A stretch of DNA of 9,181 nucleotides from Lentisphaeria bacterium (GTDB lineage Bacteria > Verrucomicrobiota > Lentisphaeria > Oligosphaerales > Lenti-02). Under the pieces are notes generated by a model, which ran no database searches, was not told the DNA's origin, and saw only the letters and a list, made by a program, of their open reading frames with translations. The stretch is taken from contig JAGLDW010000273.1 in assembly GCA_023145395.1 (NCBI GenBank), positions 1 through 9,181 of the forward strand, in the 5' to 3' direction. A program made the translations under genes and the position numbers. Below are positions 1-6,945 of this stretch, piece after piece; the first letter of the stretch is position 1, and the number at the start of each line of letters is the position of its first letter.

Positions 1-345
1 AATGTGGGCCAGATGATGATGGTGGTGGGCGAGGATGGCACGGCAATGAGCGAGTTCACCATCTACCTGAAAGCCGAGCTGCTGGACAGCGTCTATCTCC
101 AGCAGGATGCCTTCGACGAGATTGACGCAGCCTGCTCGGCCGACCGGCAGAAGTACATTTTCGACAAAGTGTTCAAGGTGCTTTTCAGCGAGCTTGAGTT
201 CAAGGACAAATCCACAGGCAGGCGTTTTTTCGCCAAGTTGACCCAGCAGTTCATGGACTGGAATCTGAAAGAGATGGGCACGGAAGAGTTTGATGCGTTG
301 GAGCGGGCTATCGACGACGCGCTAAACACTACGGTTGCCCGGTGA
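1..345 (+). CDS. atpA: V-type ATP synthase subunit A, C-terminal fragment
   Basis: This is the C-terminal 114 residues of the catalytic, ATP-hydrolysing subunit of the V/A-type ATPase head. The frame is open from base 1, so the gene begins outside the window. The fragment matches the helical C-terminal domain of subunit A: a QMMMVVGEDG start, then the stretch YLKAELLDSVYLQQDAFDEI, then DRQKYIFDKVF, which I recognise from chlamydial and Bacteroidetes-type A subunits. The nucleotide-binding P-loop lies upstream and cannot be checked here. The stop (TGA, 343-345) is followed after 39 bases by subunit B, its direct partner in the A3B3 hexamer, which supports the assignment. The symbol could equally be written ntpA. 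The GTG at position 4 is an internal codon, not a start. Confidence 0.93.
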   Translation, partial: NVGQMMMVVGEDGTAMSEFTIYLKAELLDSVYLQQDAFDEIDAACSADRQKYIFDKVFKVLFSELEFKDKSTGRRFFAKLTQQFMDWNLKEMGTEEFDALERAIDDALNTTVAR

Positions 346-371
346 TTTGACTGCGGCCACACCGCTACAGT

Positions 372-376
372 AGGAG
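372..376 (+). promoter_or_regulatory. Ribosome binding site of subunit B
   Basis: AGGAG lies 8 bases upstream of the ATG at 385 and only 5 upstream of the in-frame TTG at 382. The better spacing and the better codon favour ATG 385 as the start of subunit B, giving MRPVYDRI. Confidence 0.7.
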
Positions 377-384
377 ACGATTTG

Positions 385-1683
385 ATGCGACCTGTCTATG
401 ACAGAATCCTGAGTGTCGTTGGCAACGTGATCAGCGTGCGCGCCGAGGGCATTCAATACGAAGAACTGGCCGAGGTCAGCAGTGCGCGCGGGAAATCTCT
501 GGCCCAGGTCATCAAAATCGAAGACGACGATCTGGTCTACTTGCAGGTGTTCGCCGGCAGTAAAGGCGTCTCGACCGAGGACGAAGTCCGCTTCCTGAGC
601 ACTCCCATGCAAGTGTCGTTTTCGGAGGACATGCTGGGGCGAACCTTCAATGGCAGTGGGATACCGATTGACGACGGTCCCCCCATTGACGAGTGCATGA
701 TCGAGATCGCCGGCCCGTCGGTGAACCCCGCCAAGCGGGTTGTCCCCAGCAAGATGATCCGAACGAACATCCCGATGATCGACTTGTACAACTCGTTGGT
801 GATGTCGCAAAAACTTCCGATTTTCTCGGTTTCCGGAGAGCCCTACAACCAACTGCTTGCCCGTATCGCGCTGCAGGCCGAAGCGGACATGATCATCCTT
901 GGTGGCATCGGCCTGAAGTTCAACGAATACATCTTCTTCAGGAAAGAGCTTGAAGCAGGCGGGGTGTTCAACCGCTCGATCTTCTTCGTGAACACCGCCT
1001 CCGACCCCATCGTCGAGGGCATCATGGTTCCGGATATGTGCCTGGCCGTGGCGGAACGCTTCGCCATGGACGGCAAGGACGTGCTGGTGTTGCTGACCGA
1101 CATGACCAACTATGCCGATGCTCTGAAGGAAACCGCCATCACCATGGAGCAGGTTCCGGCCAACCGGGGCTATCCGGGAGATCTCTACAGCCAGCTGGCA
1201 GCGCGCTATGAGAAAGCCGTGGACTTCGAAGGCGCCGGATCGGTGACCATTCTCGCCGTCACGACCATGCCTGGCGATGACGTGACCCACCCCGTCCCCG
1301 ACAACACCGGCTACATCACCGAGGGCCAGTTCTATCTGCGCAATGGGCGCATTGAACCCTTTGGCTCACTCAGCCGACTCAAACAGCAGGTCAACAAGAA
1401 GACGCGCAAGGACCATCGCGCCATCATGAATGGCACGCTGAGGCTCTACAAGGAGTATCTCGAGGCGCTCGAGAAGAGGTCCATGGGATTCCGCATGAGC
1501 GAATGGGACCTGAAGCTACTCAAATACGGAGAGCTTTTCGAGTCCAAGATGATGGATTTGTCCGTCTTTGTTCCCCTGGAGGAGGCTCTGGACAACGCCT
1601 GGCAGATGCTGGCGGACTGCTTCGATCCGGAAGAAACCCACCTGCCCTCCGATTTGACCAAGGAGTTCTGGCCCAATGACTGA
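385..1683 (+). CDS. atpB: V-type ATP synthase subunit B
   Basis: This is the 432-residue non-catalytic B subunit of the A3B3 head, which lines the nucleotide site at the A/B interface. It is full length for the family. In place of a P-loop it has the B-type sequence FSVSGEPYNQLLARIALQA (about residues 148-166). Family blocks follow: VLLTDMTNYADALKE, NRGYPGDLYSQLAARYEKA and TTMPGDDVTHPVPDNTGYIT. The motif GSLSRLKQQV contains Arg331, which corresponds to the arginine finger that B donates to the catalytic site of A. The C-terminal part (LEKRSMGFRMSEWD, KYGELFESKMMDLSV) is typical of the chlamydial/Bacteroidetes type of V-ATPase. The start is ATG 385, chosen by its Shine-Dalgarno spacing. The 3' end overlaps the next gene by 8 bases. 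A long open frame on the opposite strand is only a GC-driven shadow. Confidence 0.97.
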   Translation: MRPVYDRILSVVGNVISVRAEGIQYEELAEVSSARGKSLAQVIKIEDDDLVYLQVFAGSKGVSTEDEVRFLSTPMQVSFSEDMLGRTFNGSGIPIDDGPPIDECMIEIAGPSVNPAKRVVPSKMIRTNIPMIDLYNSLVMSQKLPIFSVSGEPYNQLLARIALQAEADMIILGGIGLKFNEYIFFRKELEAGGVFNRSIFFVNTASDPIVEGIMVPDMCLAVAERFAMDGKDVLVLLTDMTNYADALKETAITMEQVPANRGYPGDLYSQLAARYEKAVDFEGAGSVTILAVTTMPGDDVTHPVPDNTGYITEGQFYLRNGRIEPFGSLSRLKQQVNKKTRKDHRAIMNGTLRLYKEYLEALEKRSMGFRMSEWDLKLLKYGELFESKMMDLSVFVPLEEALDNAWQMLADCFDPEETHLPSDLTKEFWPND

Positions 1684-2290
1684 AGACAACACCAGGGAAA
1701 TCAGCCTTGAGGCACTGGTCAGCAAACTGCATGACGAGGGTGTGGGAAAAGGTCAAACTGAAGCAGCGAGGATTATCGCCGAGGCGGAGAAGAAGGCGGA
1801 GGAAATCTGCCGTGGCGCCACGGACGAAGCCAAGGCATTGGTCAAAATGGCTCAGGCACAGGCGGAAGAGTTTCAGCAGAATGCCAACGCATCCGTCAAA
1901 CAGGCCGCCCGAGACACGATGCTGGCGCTGAATCGGAGTGTGTGCGACCTCTTCCGCAAGGCCTTCCAGCAGGAGGCCGGCACCGTGCTGGATAGTCCCG
2001 AGTTTCTCAAGGGCCTGATTCTCACGCTGGCTGAAGACTGGGCCAAGGGCAAGAGCATCGAGGTCGCAGTCAAGCCGGAACTTGGCAAGCAGCTTCTGGC
2101 CTTGTCGCAGACCGGCGTGGCTGGCATGCTGGCCGAGGGCATCGAGATCAAGCAGAACCGAAGTATTACCAAGGGGTTCCGGATTCGCCTGGAGGGCGAT
2201 CAGGTGGCCTATGACTTTTCCGACGAGAGCATTGTCGAGAGCCTCAAGTTGCACCTGAACCCACAGTTGATAGAACTTTTGGAACTATGA
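1676..2290 (+). CDS. atpE: V-type ATP synthase subunit E (peripheral stalk)
   Basis: This is a 204-residue peripheral-stalk (stator) subunit that would tie the A3B3 head to membrane subunit I. Residues about 20-85 are Ala/Glu/Lys/Gln-rich (AARIIAEAEKKAEEI, AQAQAEEFQQ), which predicts the long N-terminal coiled coil of E. A mixed C-terminal domain follows and ends GFRIRLEGDQVAYDFSDES, IVESLKLHLNPQLIELL, similar to the globular end of chlamydial E that binds the top of the head. The ATG at 1676 lies inside the end of the subunit B gene. An AAGGAG at 1660-1665 sits 10 bases upstream of it, consistent with coupled translation. Subunit G, which normally pairs with E, is not seen in the window. The position after B, rather than before A, is unusual compared with related operons. 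Confidence 0.88.
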   Translation: MTEDNTREISLEALVSKLHDEGVGKGQTEAARIIAEAEKKAEEICRGATDEAKALVKMAQAQAEEFQQNANASVKQAARDTMLALNRSVCDLFRKAFQQEAGTVLDSPEFLKGLILTLAEDWAKGKSIEVAVKPELGKQLLALSQTGVAGMLAEGIEIKQNRSITKGFRIRLEGDQVAYDFSDESIVESLKLHLNPQLIELLEL

Positions 2291-2811
2291 GCGACTACCC
2301 GTATTTGGCAGCGCTGTTGCCACTACTGAACTTTGGGGATACGGAGTTCCCTTCCTCGGAACGCTTTTTGGCGGAGGCTGAAAAGTGGCTCGATGAAGAG
2401 GAATACGCCATCCTGTCAAGTGCCAGTGTTGATGACTACACAGCGCAGGAACACCCTCTGGAACTGGTGGCGGAGTATAGCCGCTTCGAGTACCTGATGC
2501 GCCGCGATGTGGTGGCATTCATCGAGGCCCGGCGTCTCGGACATGACCACACGACAACCATGTTCCCCACCTCGCACCTGAAAGATGCGACGCCCCTGGA
2601 GGCGGAGCGACGGCTGCTCAAAGTGCGTTGGGACTATGTCTCCACCCAGCTCACGACCCACCACGAGGATCTGCACGCATTCGTGGTCTATCGCATCAAG
2701 CTGCAGATTCTCGAGAGACTCGCCTCATTCGATAGGGAAACGGGTGCCGAACGCTTTGAGAGACTTGCCGACATTGACCTCATTCCCAGGGAGGTCAGTG
2801 CGGACCAATGA
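2287..2811 (+). CDS. DUF2764-like V-ATPase operon protein
   Basis: This 174-residue protein resembles DUF2764, a family of unknown function that is regularly encoded in the reduced V-ATPase operons of Chlamydiae, Bacteroidetes and related bacteria (CT309 in Chlamydia trachomatis, as I recall). What can be seen is an N-terminal block YPYLAALLPLLNFGDTEFPS followed by FLAEAEKWLDEEEYAIL, the characteristic opening of the family. The rest is a charged, helical middle and C-terminal region with no catalytic motif, signal peptide or membrane segment. It is clearly shorter than the roughly 250-280 residues I remember for relatives, with no sign of frameshift: it begins with an ATGA overlap to E and ends with an ATGA overlap to D. 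A role in place of the missing C (d/AC39) subunit, joining rotor shaft to the K ring, is an inference from context. The family call is from memory of the N-terminal motif. Confidence 0.72.
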   Translation: MSDYPYLAALLPLLNFGDTEFPSSERFLAEAEKWLDEEEYAILSSASVDDYTAQEHPLELVAEYSRFEYLMRRDVVAFIEARRLGHDHTTTMFPTSHLKDATPLEAERRLLKVRWDYVSTQLTTHHEDLHAFVVYRIKLQILERLASFDRETGAERFERLADIDLIPREVSADQ

Positions 2812-3434
2812 GTGACAAGCTAAAACTGACCAAGGACTCCCTCAGCAGGGAAAAGAAGGATCTGACTCGCTTCAGCCGCTTCCTGCCCACGCTGCAATTG
2901 CGCAAACAGCAATTGTTCAATGAGATCCATCGCATACGCCAGGGCGTCAAGGAGCGTGAGGATATGCTTTCCGAGTTGCAGTCTGATGTGGCTCGCTGGA
3001 CCGCGGTGTTCGCCGAGAATATCGACCTGTCTGAGCTCTTTGTGGTCAAGCGGGCCGTGGTTCGGACGGACAACGTGGCGGGGATCGAGATTCCTGTTCT
3101 TGAATCTGTCGATGTCGAAGAGACGGCGCACGACTTGATGGAGCTTCCCTTCTGGGTTGATGCGGGCCTGCGGGCGCTGAAGGAAGTCGTTTCCGCCAAG
3201 TTGCACTTGTCGGTGTTGCGAGAGCAACTTCGGATCATCTCCGACGAACTGACAACCACTGTCCAGCGCATCAATCTGTTCGAAAAGGTGAAGATCCCGC
3301 AGGCCAAGGAAAATATTCGCAGGATCCGGATTTTTCTGGGAGACCAGCAGACGGCTGGTGTTGTCCGGGGCAAGATGACCAAGGGCAAGCTAGTCAAAAA
3401 GCGCAAGGCGCGCAAATCTCTCGTTCGTACCTGA
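2808..3434 (+). CDS. atpD: V-type ATP synthase subunit D (central rotor shaft)
   Basis: This is the 208-residue central-stalk subunit that rotates within the A3B3 head and transmits torque to the membrane ring. The N-terminal helix (LKLTKDSLSREKKDLTRF, residues about 5-22, then LPTLQLRKQQLFNEI) and the C-terminal helix (RINLFEKVKIPQAKENIRRI) form the antiparallel coiled coil of subunit D. The block NVAGIEIPVLESV, followed by LPFWVDAGLRALKE, matches the middle region of the chlamydial protein. The C-terminus is strongly basic (KLVKKRKARKSLVR), as is common in D. It starts in an ATGA overlap with the DUF2764-like gene, and a GGAGG lies 13 bases upstream, so translational coupling is likely. Subunit F, the usual companion of D in archaeal-type enzymes, is not encoded next to it. 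Confidence 0.95.
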   Translation: MSDKLKLTKDSLSREKKDLTRFSRFLPTLQLRKQQLFNEIHRIRQGVKEREDMLSELQSDVARWTAVFAENIDLSELFVVKRAVVRTDNVAGIEIPVLESVDVEETAHDLMELPFWVDAGLRALKEVVSAKLHLSVLREQLRIISDELTTTVQRINLFEKVKIPQAKENIRRIRIFLGDQQTAGVVRGKMTKGKLVKKRKARKSLVRT

Positions 3435-3436
3435 TT

Positions 3437-3446
3437 GGAGAAGAGG
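3437..3446 (+). promoter_or_regulatory. Purine-rich ribosome binding site of subunit I
   Basis: GGAGAAGAGG lies 6 bases before ATG 3453. The in-frame TTG at 3435 would place this element inside the coding region, so ATG 3453 (protein start MIVRMKKITIF, as usual for subunit I) is preferred. Confidence 0.6.
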
Positions 3447-3452
3447 CTCCGC

Positions 3453-5240
3453 ATGATTGTTCGCATGAAGAAGATCACGATCTTCGCCGCGGCCGACCAC
3501 GCCGACGAGGCGTTGGAGGCACTGCGGGCCAGCGGCGTGCTTCATGTGCAACTCGAGCGCAAGACGACAGGTTCCATCTCCGACATCGAGCAGAAAACCG
3601 AGCGCGCCGTAGCGGCGTTGGACACGATCAGCGAGCCCGAGGAGAATGCCAGACTCACTTGCCCGCCTGGAGATGTTGTCGATGAAATACTAATGCTAGG
3701 CGAGCGAAAGGAACGCCTCGCTGCAAGTGGTGAGGAACTAGACGCCAAACTGAGTTGGTACGAGAAGTGGGGTGCTGTGTCACTGCACTCTCTCTCCGAG
3801 CTCGCCACTGCCGGAGTATCCGTTCACCTTCACACAGCAACGAAAGCCGAGTACGCTCTGCTGGCCGAAAGACAAGGCATCTACAAGATCGGCGAACATG
3901 GCAAGTCCATGCTCCTGGCCCACCTGCTGACCCAGGGGAATACGCCGCTGGACCTGCCGGAAGAAGTTCTCCCCCTGCTGGAGCAGAGCGCATTGCTCGA
4001 CGAGCGTCGTCGCGTGGACGACGAACTCGCGGAACTGGAACCCCGGCTGGCTTCCTTGGGGGACTGCAGACTGGGAGTCGAGAACTACCTTTCCAAACTT
4101 GGGGCGGACTTGGAGTTTGCTCGAGTGAAAGCAAGTCTCGCCCAGGACCGGGGCATCTGCCATGTGCGGGGATTTGCCCCGGTGGACACTCTCGAAAAAC
4201 TACGCGCCATCGCCGAGAAAAGCGGCTGGGCCTACATGTTCGAGGAGCCTGAAGAAGACGATGAAACACCCACTCTGATACGAAATCCAAGGTGGGTCAG
4301 GATCATTGATCCCGTCATGGCGTTCCTGGGAACCGTGCCTGGCTACAAGGAATTGGACGTCAGTCTGTGGTTTCTGCTTTTCTTCGCGCTCTTCGTGGCC
4401 ATGCTCATCGGGGATGCAGGCTATGGACTGATCTACTTGGTGCTCGCTTTGCTCGCGCGCCGCAAGTTCAAACAGGCGCCCGCAGAGCCCTTCATCCTGA
4501 TCTATGTCCTGAGCATTTGCACGATCGTCTGGGGAGTTCTCAGCGGAACGTATTTCGGTTCCGAGAGGATTGCCTCGATCCCATTCCTGGCCGCGCTCTC
4601 GATTCCGGCCATTTCGAGTTTTGACTTGACCAATGGTGGTTTCAATGACAATCAGTTCTTCCTGATCAAACTGTGTTTCAGGATTGGCGCCGTTCACCTG
4701 ACCCTGGCGCATCTGCTCGCAGCGGGCAAATGCTCGAACTCGCCAAAGGCTCTGGCACAGATCGGTTGGATTGCCATCATTTGGGGGCTCTACTGCCTGA
4801 CCGGTATGCTGGTTCTGGGGCAGCCCTTCCCGCAGATCGGCGGGTATCTGATCGGCATCGGCTCACTGTTGGCATTGCTCTTCACAAACTACCAGAAAAA
4901 CGTGCTCAAAGGGGTGGGGCAGACGCTTATCGAGTTTCCACTCGGGCTAATTGGCGGATTCTCGGATGTTGTCTCCTATCTGCGACTCTTTGCCGTGGGG
5001 TATACCTCACTGGTCTTGGCCAACACCTTCAATATGATGGCGGTTGGTGACGGGATTAAGAGCCCCATGGCAGCGCTTGGCGCCGCCTTGATCCTGTTTC
5101 TTGGCCACTCACTCAACCTGGTTCTCGCAACCATGGGAGTCGTGGTGCACGGGATTCGCCTGAAAATGTTGGAATTTTCCGGTCATGTGGGGAACGAATG
5201 GTCCGGAGACGAGTACAAGCCGTTCAGAGAAAAGTCATAG
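3453..5240 (+). CDS. atpI: V-type ATP synthase subunit I (membrane stator)
   Basis: This is the 595-residue membrane subunit (eukaryotic a, NtpI) that provides the two ion half-channels beside the K ring and anchors the peripheral stalk. Residues 1 to about 300 are the cytoplasmic arm domain, starting MIVRMKKITIF, with coiled-coil stretches. From about residue 304 there are eight likely membrane segments, including LWFLLFFALFVAMLIGDAGYG, FILIYVLSICTIVWGVLSGTYFG and IGGYLIGIGSLLALLF. The key arginine is Arg511 in DVVSYLRLFAVG. A second conserved arginine is Arg569 in VVVHGIRLKMLEF. These correspond to the pair known to be essential in NtpI/Vph1. The family blocks GDAGYG and SGTYFG are present. 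The gene follows subunit D by 18 bases and precedes K by 22. All functional landmarks are intact. Confidence 0.96.
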   Translation: MIVRMKKITIFAAADHADEALEALRASGVLHVQLERKTTGSISDIEQKTERAVAALDTISEPEENARLTCPPGDVVDEILMLGERKERLAASGEELDAKLSWYEKWGAVSLHSLSELATAGVSVHLHTATKAEYALLAERQGIYKIGEHGKSMLLAHLLTQGNTPLDLPEEVLPLLEQSALLDERRRVDDELAELEPRLASLGDCRLGVENYLSKLGADLEFARVKASLAQDRGICHVRGFAPVDTLEKLRAIAEKSGWAYMFEEPEEDDETPTLIRNPRWVRIIDPVMAFLGTVPGYKELDVSLWFLLFFALFVAMLIGDAGYGLIYLVLALLARRKFKQAPAEPFILIYVLSICTIVWGVLSGTYFGSERIASIPFLAALSIPAISSFDLTNGGFNDNQFFLIKLCFRIGAVHLTLAHLLAAGKCSNSPKALAQIGWIAIIWGLYCLTGMLVLGQPFPQIGGYLIGIGSLLALLFTNYQKNVLKGVGQTLIEFPLGLIGGFSDVVSYLRLFAVGYTSLVLANTFNMMAVGDGIKSPMAALGAALILFLGHSLNLVLATMGVVVHGIRLKMLEFSGHVGNEWSGDEYKPFREKS

Positions 5241-5262
5241 AACATCAGAAGCGAGGTGTGTG

Positions 5263-5703
5263 ATGGTGAGTGGAATGGGTGATATGGGAATGTCGCTGTC
5301 TCTGGCAGCCGTAGGCTCCGCACTGGGTAGCGGAGTGGCAGCCATGGCGGCAATCGGAGTCATGAAACGAAAACTGGCTGCGGGTGAGAAGGCGCCGTTC
5401 ACACTCTTCATCTTTGTGGGCGCACCCCTGTCACAGCTTTTCTACGGGATGATTTTCAACACGAATCTAGTCAAGGCAAATCTGCCCCCCGAGTCCTATA
5501 TGTTTCAGATCGTGATGGGGCTCGGAGCCGGTCTGGCCATGGGCATGAGTGCGTTTCTGCAAGGGCGGGCCGGTGCCAGAGCCTGTGATGCGCTCGGCGA
5601 AACAGGCAAGGGGCTTGGCGGCTATATCATGGCCATCGGCGTGATCGAATCGGTAGCTCTGCTGGTCATGATCTTGCTCATGCTGAAGATTCCACAGATT
5701 TGA
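5263..5703 (+). CDS. atpK: V-type ATP synthase subunit K (proteolipid rotor ring)
   Basis: This 146-residue proteolipid forms the ion-carrying rotor ring in the membrane. It is a double-hairpin form with four membrane segments: about residues 10-34 (Gly/Ala-rich), 45-66, 80-105 and 119-142. The single ion-binding carboxylate is Glu129 in GVIESVALL of the fourth segment. The matching position of the second segment has no acid (APLSQLFYG). Ser57, Gln58, Tyr61 and Gln100 fall where Enterococcus hirae NtpK has Thr64, Gln65, Tyr68 and Gln110, which help bind Na+; this alignment was made by eye from memory. Start ATG 5263 is preceded by GAGG at 5253-5256. An upstream in-frame ATG (5185) lies inside the subunit I gene and would add a hydrophilic leader, so it was not used. 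It is the last gene of the operon. Confidence 0.94.
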   Translation: MVSGMGDMGMSLSLAAVGSALGSGVAAMAAIGVMKRKLAAGEKAPFTLFIFVGAPLSQLFYGMIFNTNLVKANLPPESYMFQIVMGLGAGLAMGMSAFLQGRAGARACDALGETGKGLGGYIMAIGVIESVALLVMILLMLKIPQI

Positions 5704-5772
5704 TCCAGAACCGTTTGACTACAAGAAGCACCGCTACCCCAAAACGGACTCGACCGCGCCAAGAGAAGGCTC

Positions 5773-5928
5773 TCACCCGGCCTGCGGGTTGACGGCTTCC
5801 TCTCGGTGCTGGCCGGGTAGGAAAAACGTCACGACCGCGCCCAGCGCAAGGGCAACGACGATCGTGGCCAGTCTCGAGACAACCGATTCGGTTCGTGCGA
5901 ACCGAATCGGCTCTCTTGAAAGGCGAGT
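5773..5928 (-). other. Open reading tail with membrane-like segment, possible gene remnant
   Basis: Reading on in frame past the TAG stop of the oxidoreductase gene gives 51 further codons before a TGA at 5773-5775. The middle of this tail, SRLATIVVALALGAVVTFF, followed by LPGQHREEAVNPQAG, looks like one membrane helix with a polar C-terminus. Its codons have the GC-rich third positions of real genes here. It has no ATG, GTG or TTG at a sensible place and no ribosome binding site, so it is not a standalone gene as it stands. It could be the decayed end of a membrane protein, a former extension of the oxidoreductase, or chance. The last is quite possible over so short a length. Confidence 0.25.
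5883..5910. terminator. Perfect 13-bp palindromic hairpin, probable bidirectional terminator
   Basis: CCGATTCGGTTCG (5883-5895) and its exact reverse complement (5898-5910) are separated by only TG, giving a stem of about 12 bp with a 4-base loop. It lies 18 bases beyond the stop codon of the - strand oxidoreductase gene and between two convergent transcription units, the usual place for a terminator. Neither side carries a T-run (CTCTCTTG on the + strand, TTGTCTCGAG on the - strand). Termination may therefore be weak or factor-assisted, and a protein-binding palindrome or a 3'-end stabilising stem is an alternative. Confidence 0.5.
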
Positions 5929-6945
5929 CTAGCGCTGATTGGAGACGATCATATCCACCCAACGGAACGACTTGACCGCATCCTGGATGCTGGTTTCCGG
6001 CGTTTCGCGGGATTTGACACAGTCGATGAAATGCCGGTCTTCGGCAAAGAAGCCGTAGAAGTGATAGAACTGATCGCTGCCTGCCAGTTCCGCACCGTTG
6101 AAGTAGGAATCGCTATCGCCGCCGGCCGCGCCCGCGGAGAGGGAGTATTGCTGGCCGCCACTGTGACGGAGCAGAACCGCTTCGCACTGCGTGCCACCCA
6201 TGCCCAGGTTGATGTAGGCGCTGGCACGAGGCCCATGAATCTCAAAACGATGGACACGACCGCCCGTGCGATAGTTGGCCTTGATCAGCCCGATGGCGCC
6301 ATTGTCAAAGCGGCTGATCGAGTTCCAGGCATTGCTCACGGGTTCCTCAACAGCAGAGACGAACGTGTGCGCCTCCACGGGAGTGGCACCGACGAAGGAG
6401 CGGACCAAATCGACCGCATGGATCGTGTCGGATTCAAAAGCGGGAAGTCCACCGCGGTCGAAGGCGCCCGTTCCATACTTGTAGAAACAGCCTTCCGCCT
6501 GGGTGACGTGCGTGATCTCCAAAAATGCCTTCTTGACCGCACGCACAACGGGAATGTAGCGGCGGTTGAACCCGACCATGAGGATCTTGTCCACTTCCTC
6601 GGCCTTGCGCATCATGCTCTCACATTGAAACAGCGTGATGCCCGGGGGTTTCTCCATGAAGACATCCTTCCCCGCATTCAGGCAGGCCATCACCACGTGG
6701 AAGTGATTGGAAGGCTCGACCAAGCATAGAATTGCGTCGATTTCCTCCGCCTTCAGCATCTCGTGGTAACTGGTGTAGGTCTTCTGAATACCAAACTTCT
6801 CGGCCGTGCGCTGGAGTTTCTCCTCAACCAGATCGCAAAGCGCCACAACTTCGACGTCGTCCATTTCCTTCATGGACGGCATATGCACACTGTTGCACAT
6901 GCCACCTGCGCCGATTACGCCGACCTTGACCTTTGGTTCGCTCAT
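5929..6945 (-). CDS. Gfo/Idh/MocA family NAD(P)-dependent oxidoreductase
   Basis: This is a 338-residue cytoplasmic oxidoreductase of the glucose-fructose oxidoreductase/inositol dehydrogenase/MocA family, which oxidises or reduces hydroxyl groups of sugars and polyols. The N-terminal Rossmann fold starts KVGVIGAGGM (Gly9, Gly12, Gly14, Gly15), with Asp38 at the end of the second strand. The family's EKP motif is Glu98-Lys99-Pro100 in DVFMEKPPG, where the lysine takes part in catalysis and cofactor binding. The substrate domain carries Asp173, His176 and Asp179 in ESDTIHAVDL, the usual D-x-x-H-x-x-D catalytic pattern. GGAG lies 7 bases before the ATG. The length is typical and no signal peptide is seen. 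The substrate cannot be told from the sequence, and no sugar-related gene stands beside it. It is transcribed alone, divergently from rsmE. Confidence 0.92.
   Translation of the reverse strand: MSEPKVKVGVIGAGGMCNSVHMPSMKEMDDVEVVALCDLVEEKLQRTAEKFGIQKTYTSYHEMLKAEEIDAILCLVEPSNHFHVVMACLNAGKDVFMEKPPGITLFQCESMMRKAEEVDKILMVGFNRRYIPVVRAVKKAFLEITHVTQAEGCFYKYGTGAFDRGGLPAFESDTIHAVDLVRSFVGATPVEAHTFVSAVEEPVSNAWNSISRFDNGAIGLIKANYRTGGRVHRFEIHGPRASAYINLGMGGTQCEAVLLRHSGGQQYSLSAGAAGGDSDSYFNGAELAGSDQFYHFYGFFAEDRHFIDCVKSRETPETSIQDAVKSFRWVDMIVSNQR

Larger units (their letters stand above)
5704..5928. other. Convergent intergenic region
   Basis: This is the gap between the convergent V-ATPase operon and the oxidoreductase gene. 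It holds weak inverted repeats just after subunit K (CCGTTT at 5711-5716 with AAACGG at 5742-5747). An 8-bp repeat follows (ACCCGGCC at 5775-5782 with GGCCGGGT at 5811-5818, 28-base loop). None has a T-run, so no classical terminator for the operon is evident. The strong palindrome and the - strand open tail are listed separately. Confidence 0.6.

Noticed and set aside
322..1290. 322-residue open frame on the - strand opposite subunit B
   Set aside because: It is fully antisense to a strongly conserved gene. Its composition (many His, Asp, Gly and Arg) is typical of a GC-rich shadow frame, and it shows no family motif.
1520..2254. 244-residue - strand open frame opposite subunits B and E
   Set aside because: It is antisense to two recognised genes, with no motif and a shadow-type composition.
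3655..4290. 211-residue - strand and 165-residue + strand frames inside subunit I
   Set aside because: Both overlap the well-supported subunit I gene and are Arg/Pro/Gly-rich, as expected for off-frame reading.
5775..5818. 8-bp inverted repeat ACCCGGCC/GGCCGGGT as terminator of the V-ATPase operon
   Set aside because: The 28-base loop and the absence of a T-run make it weak, and such short GC-rich repeats are common by chance.
6031..6729. 232-residue + strand open frame opposite the oxidoreductase
   Set aside because: The - strand frame has clear Rossmann and EKP motifs; this is the mirror shadow.
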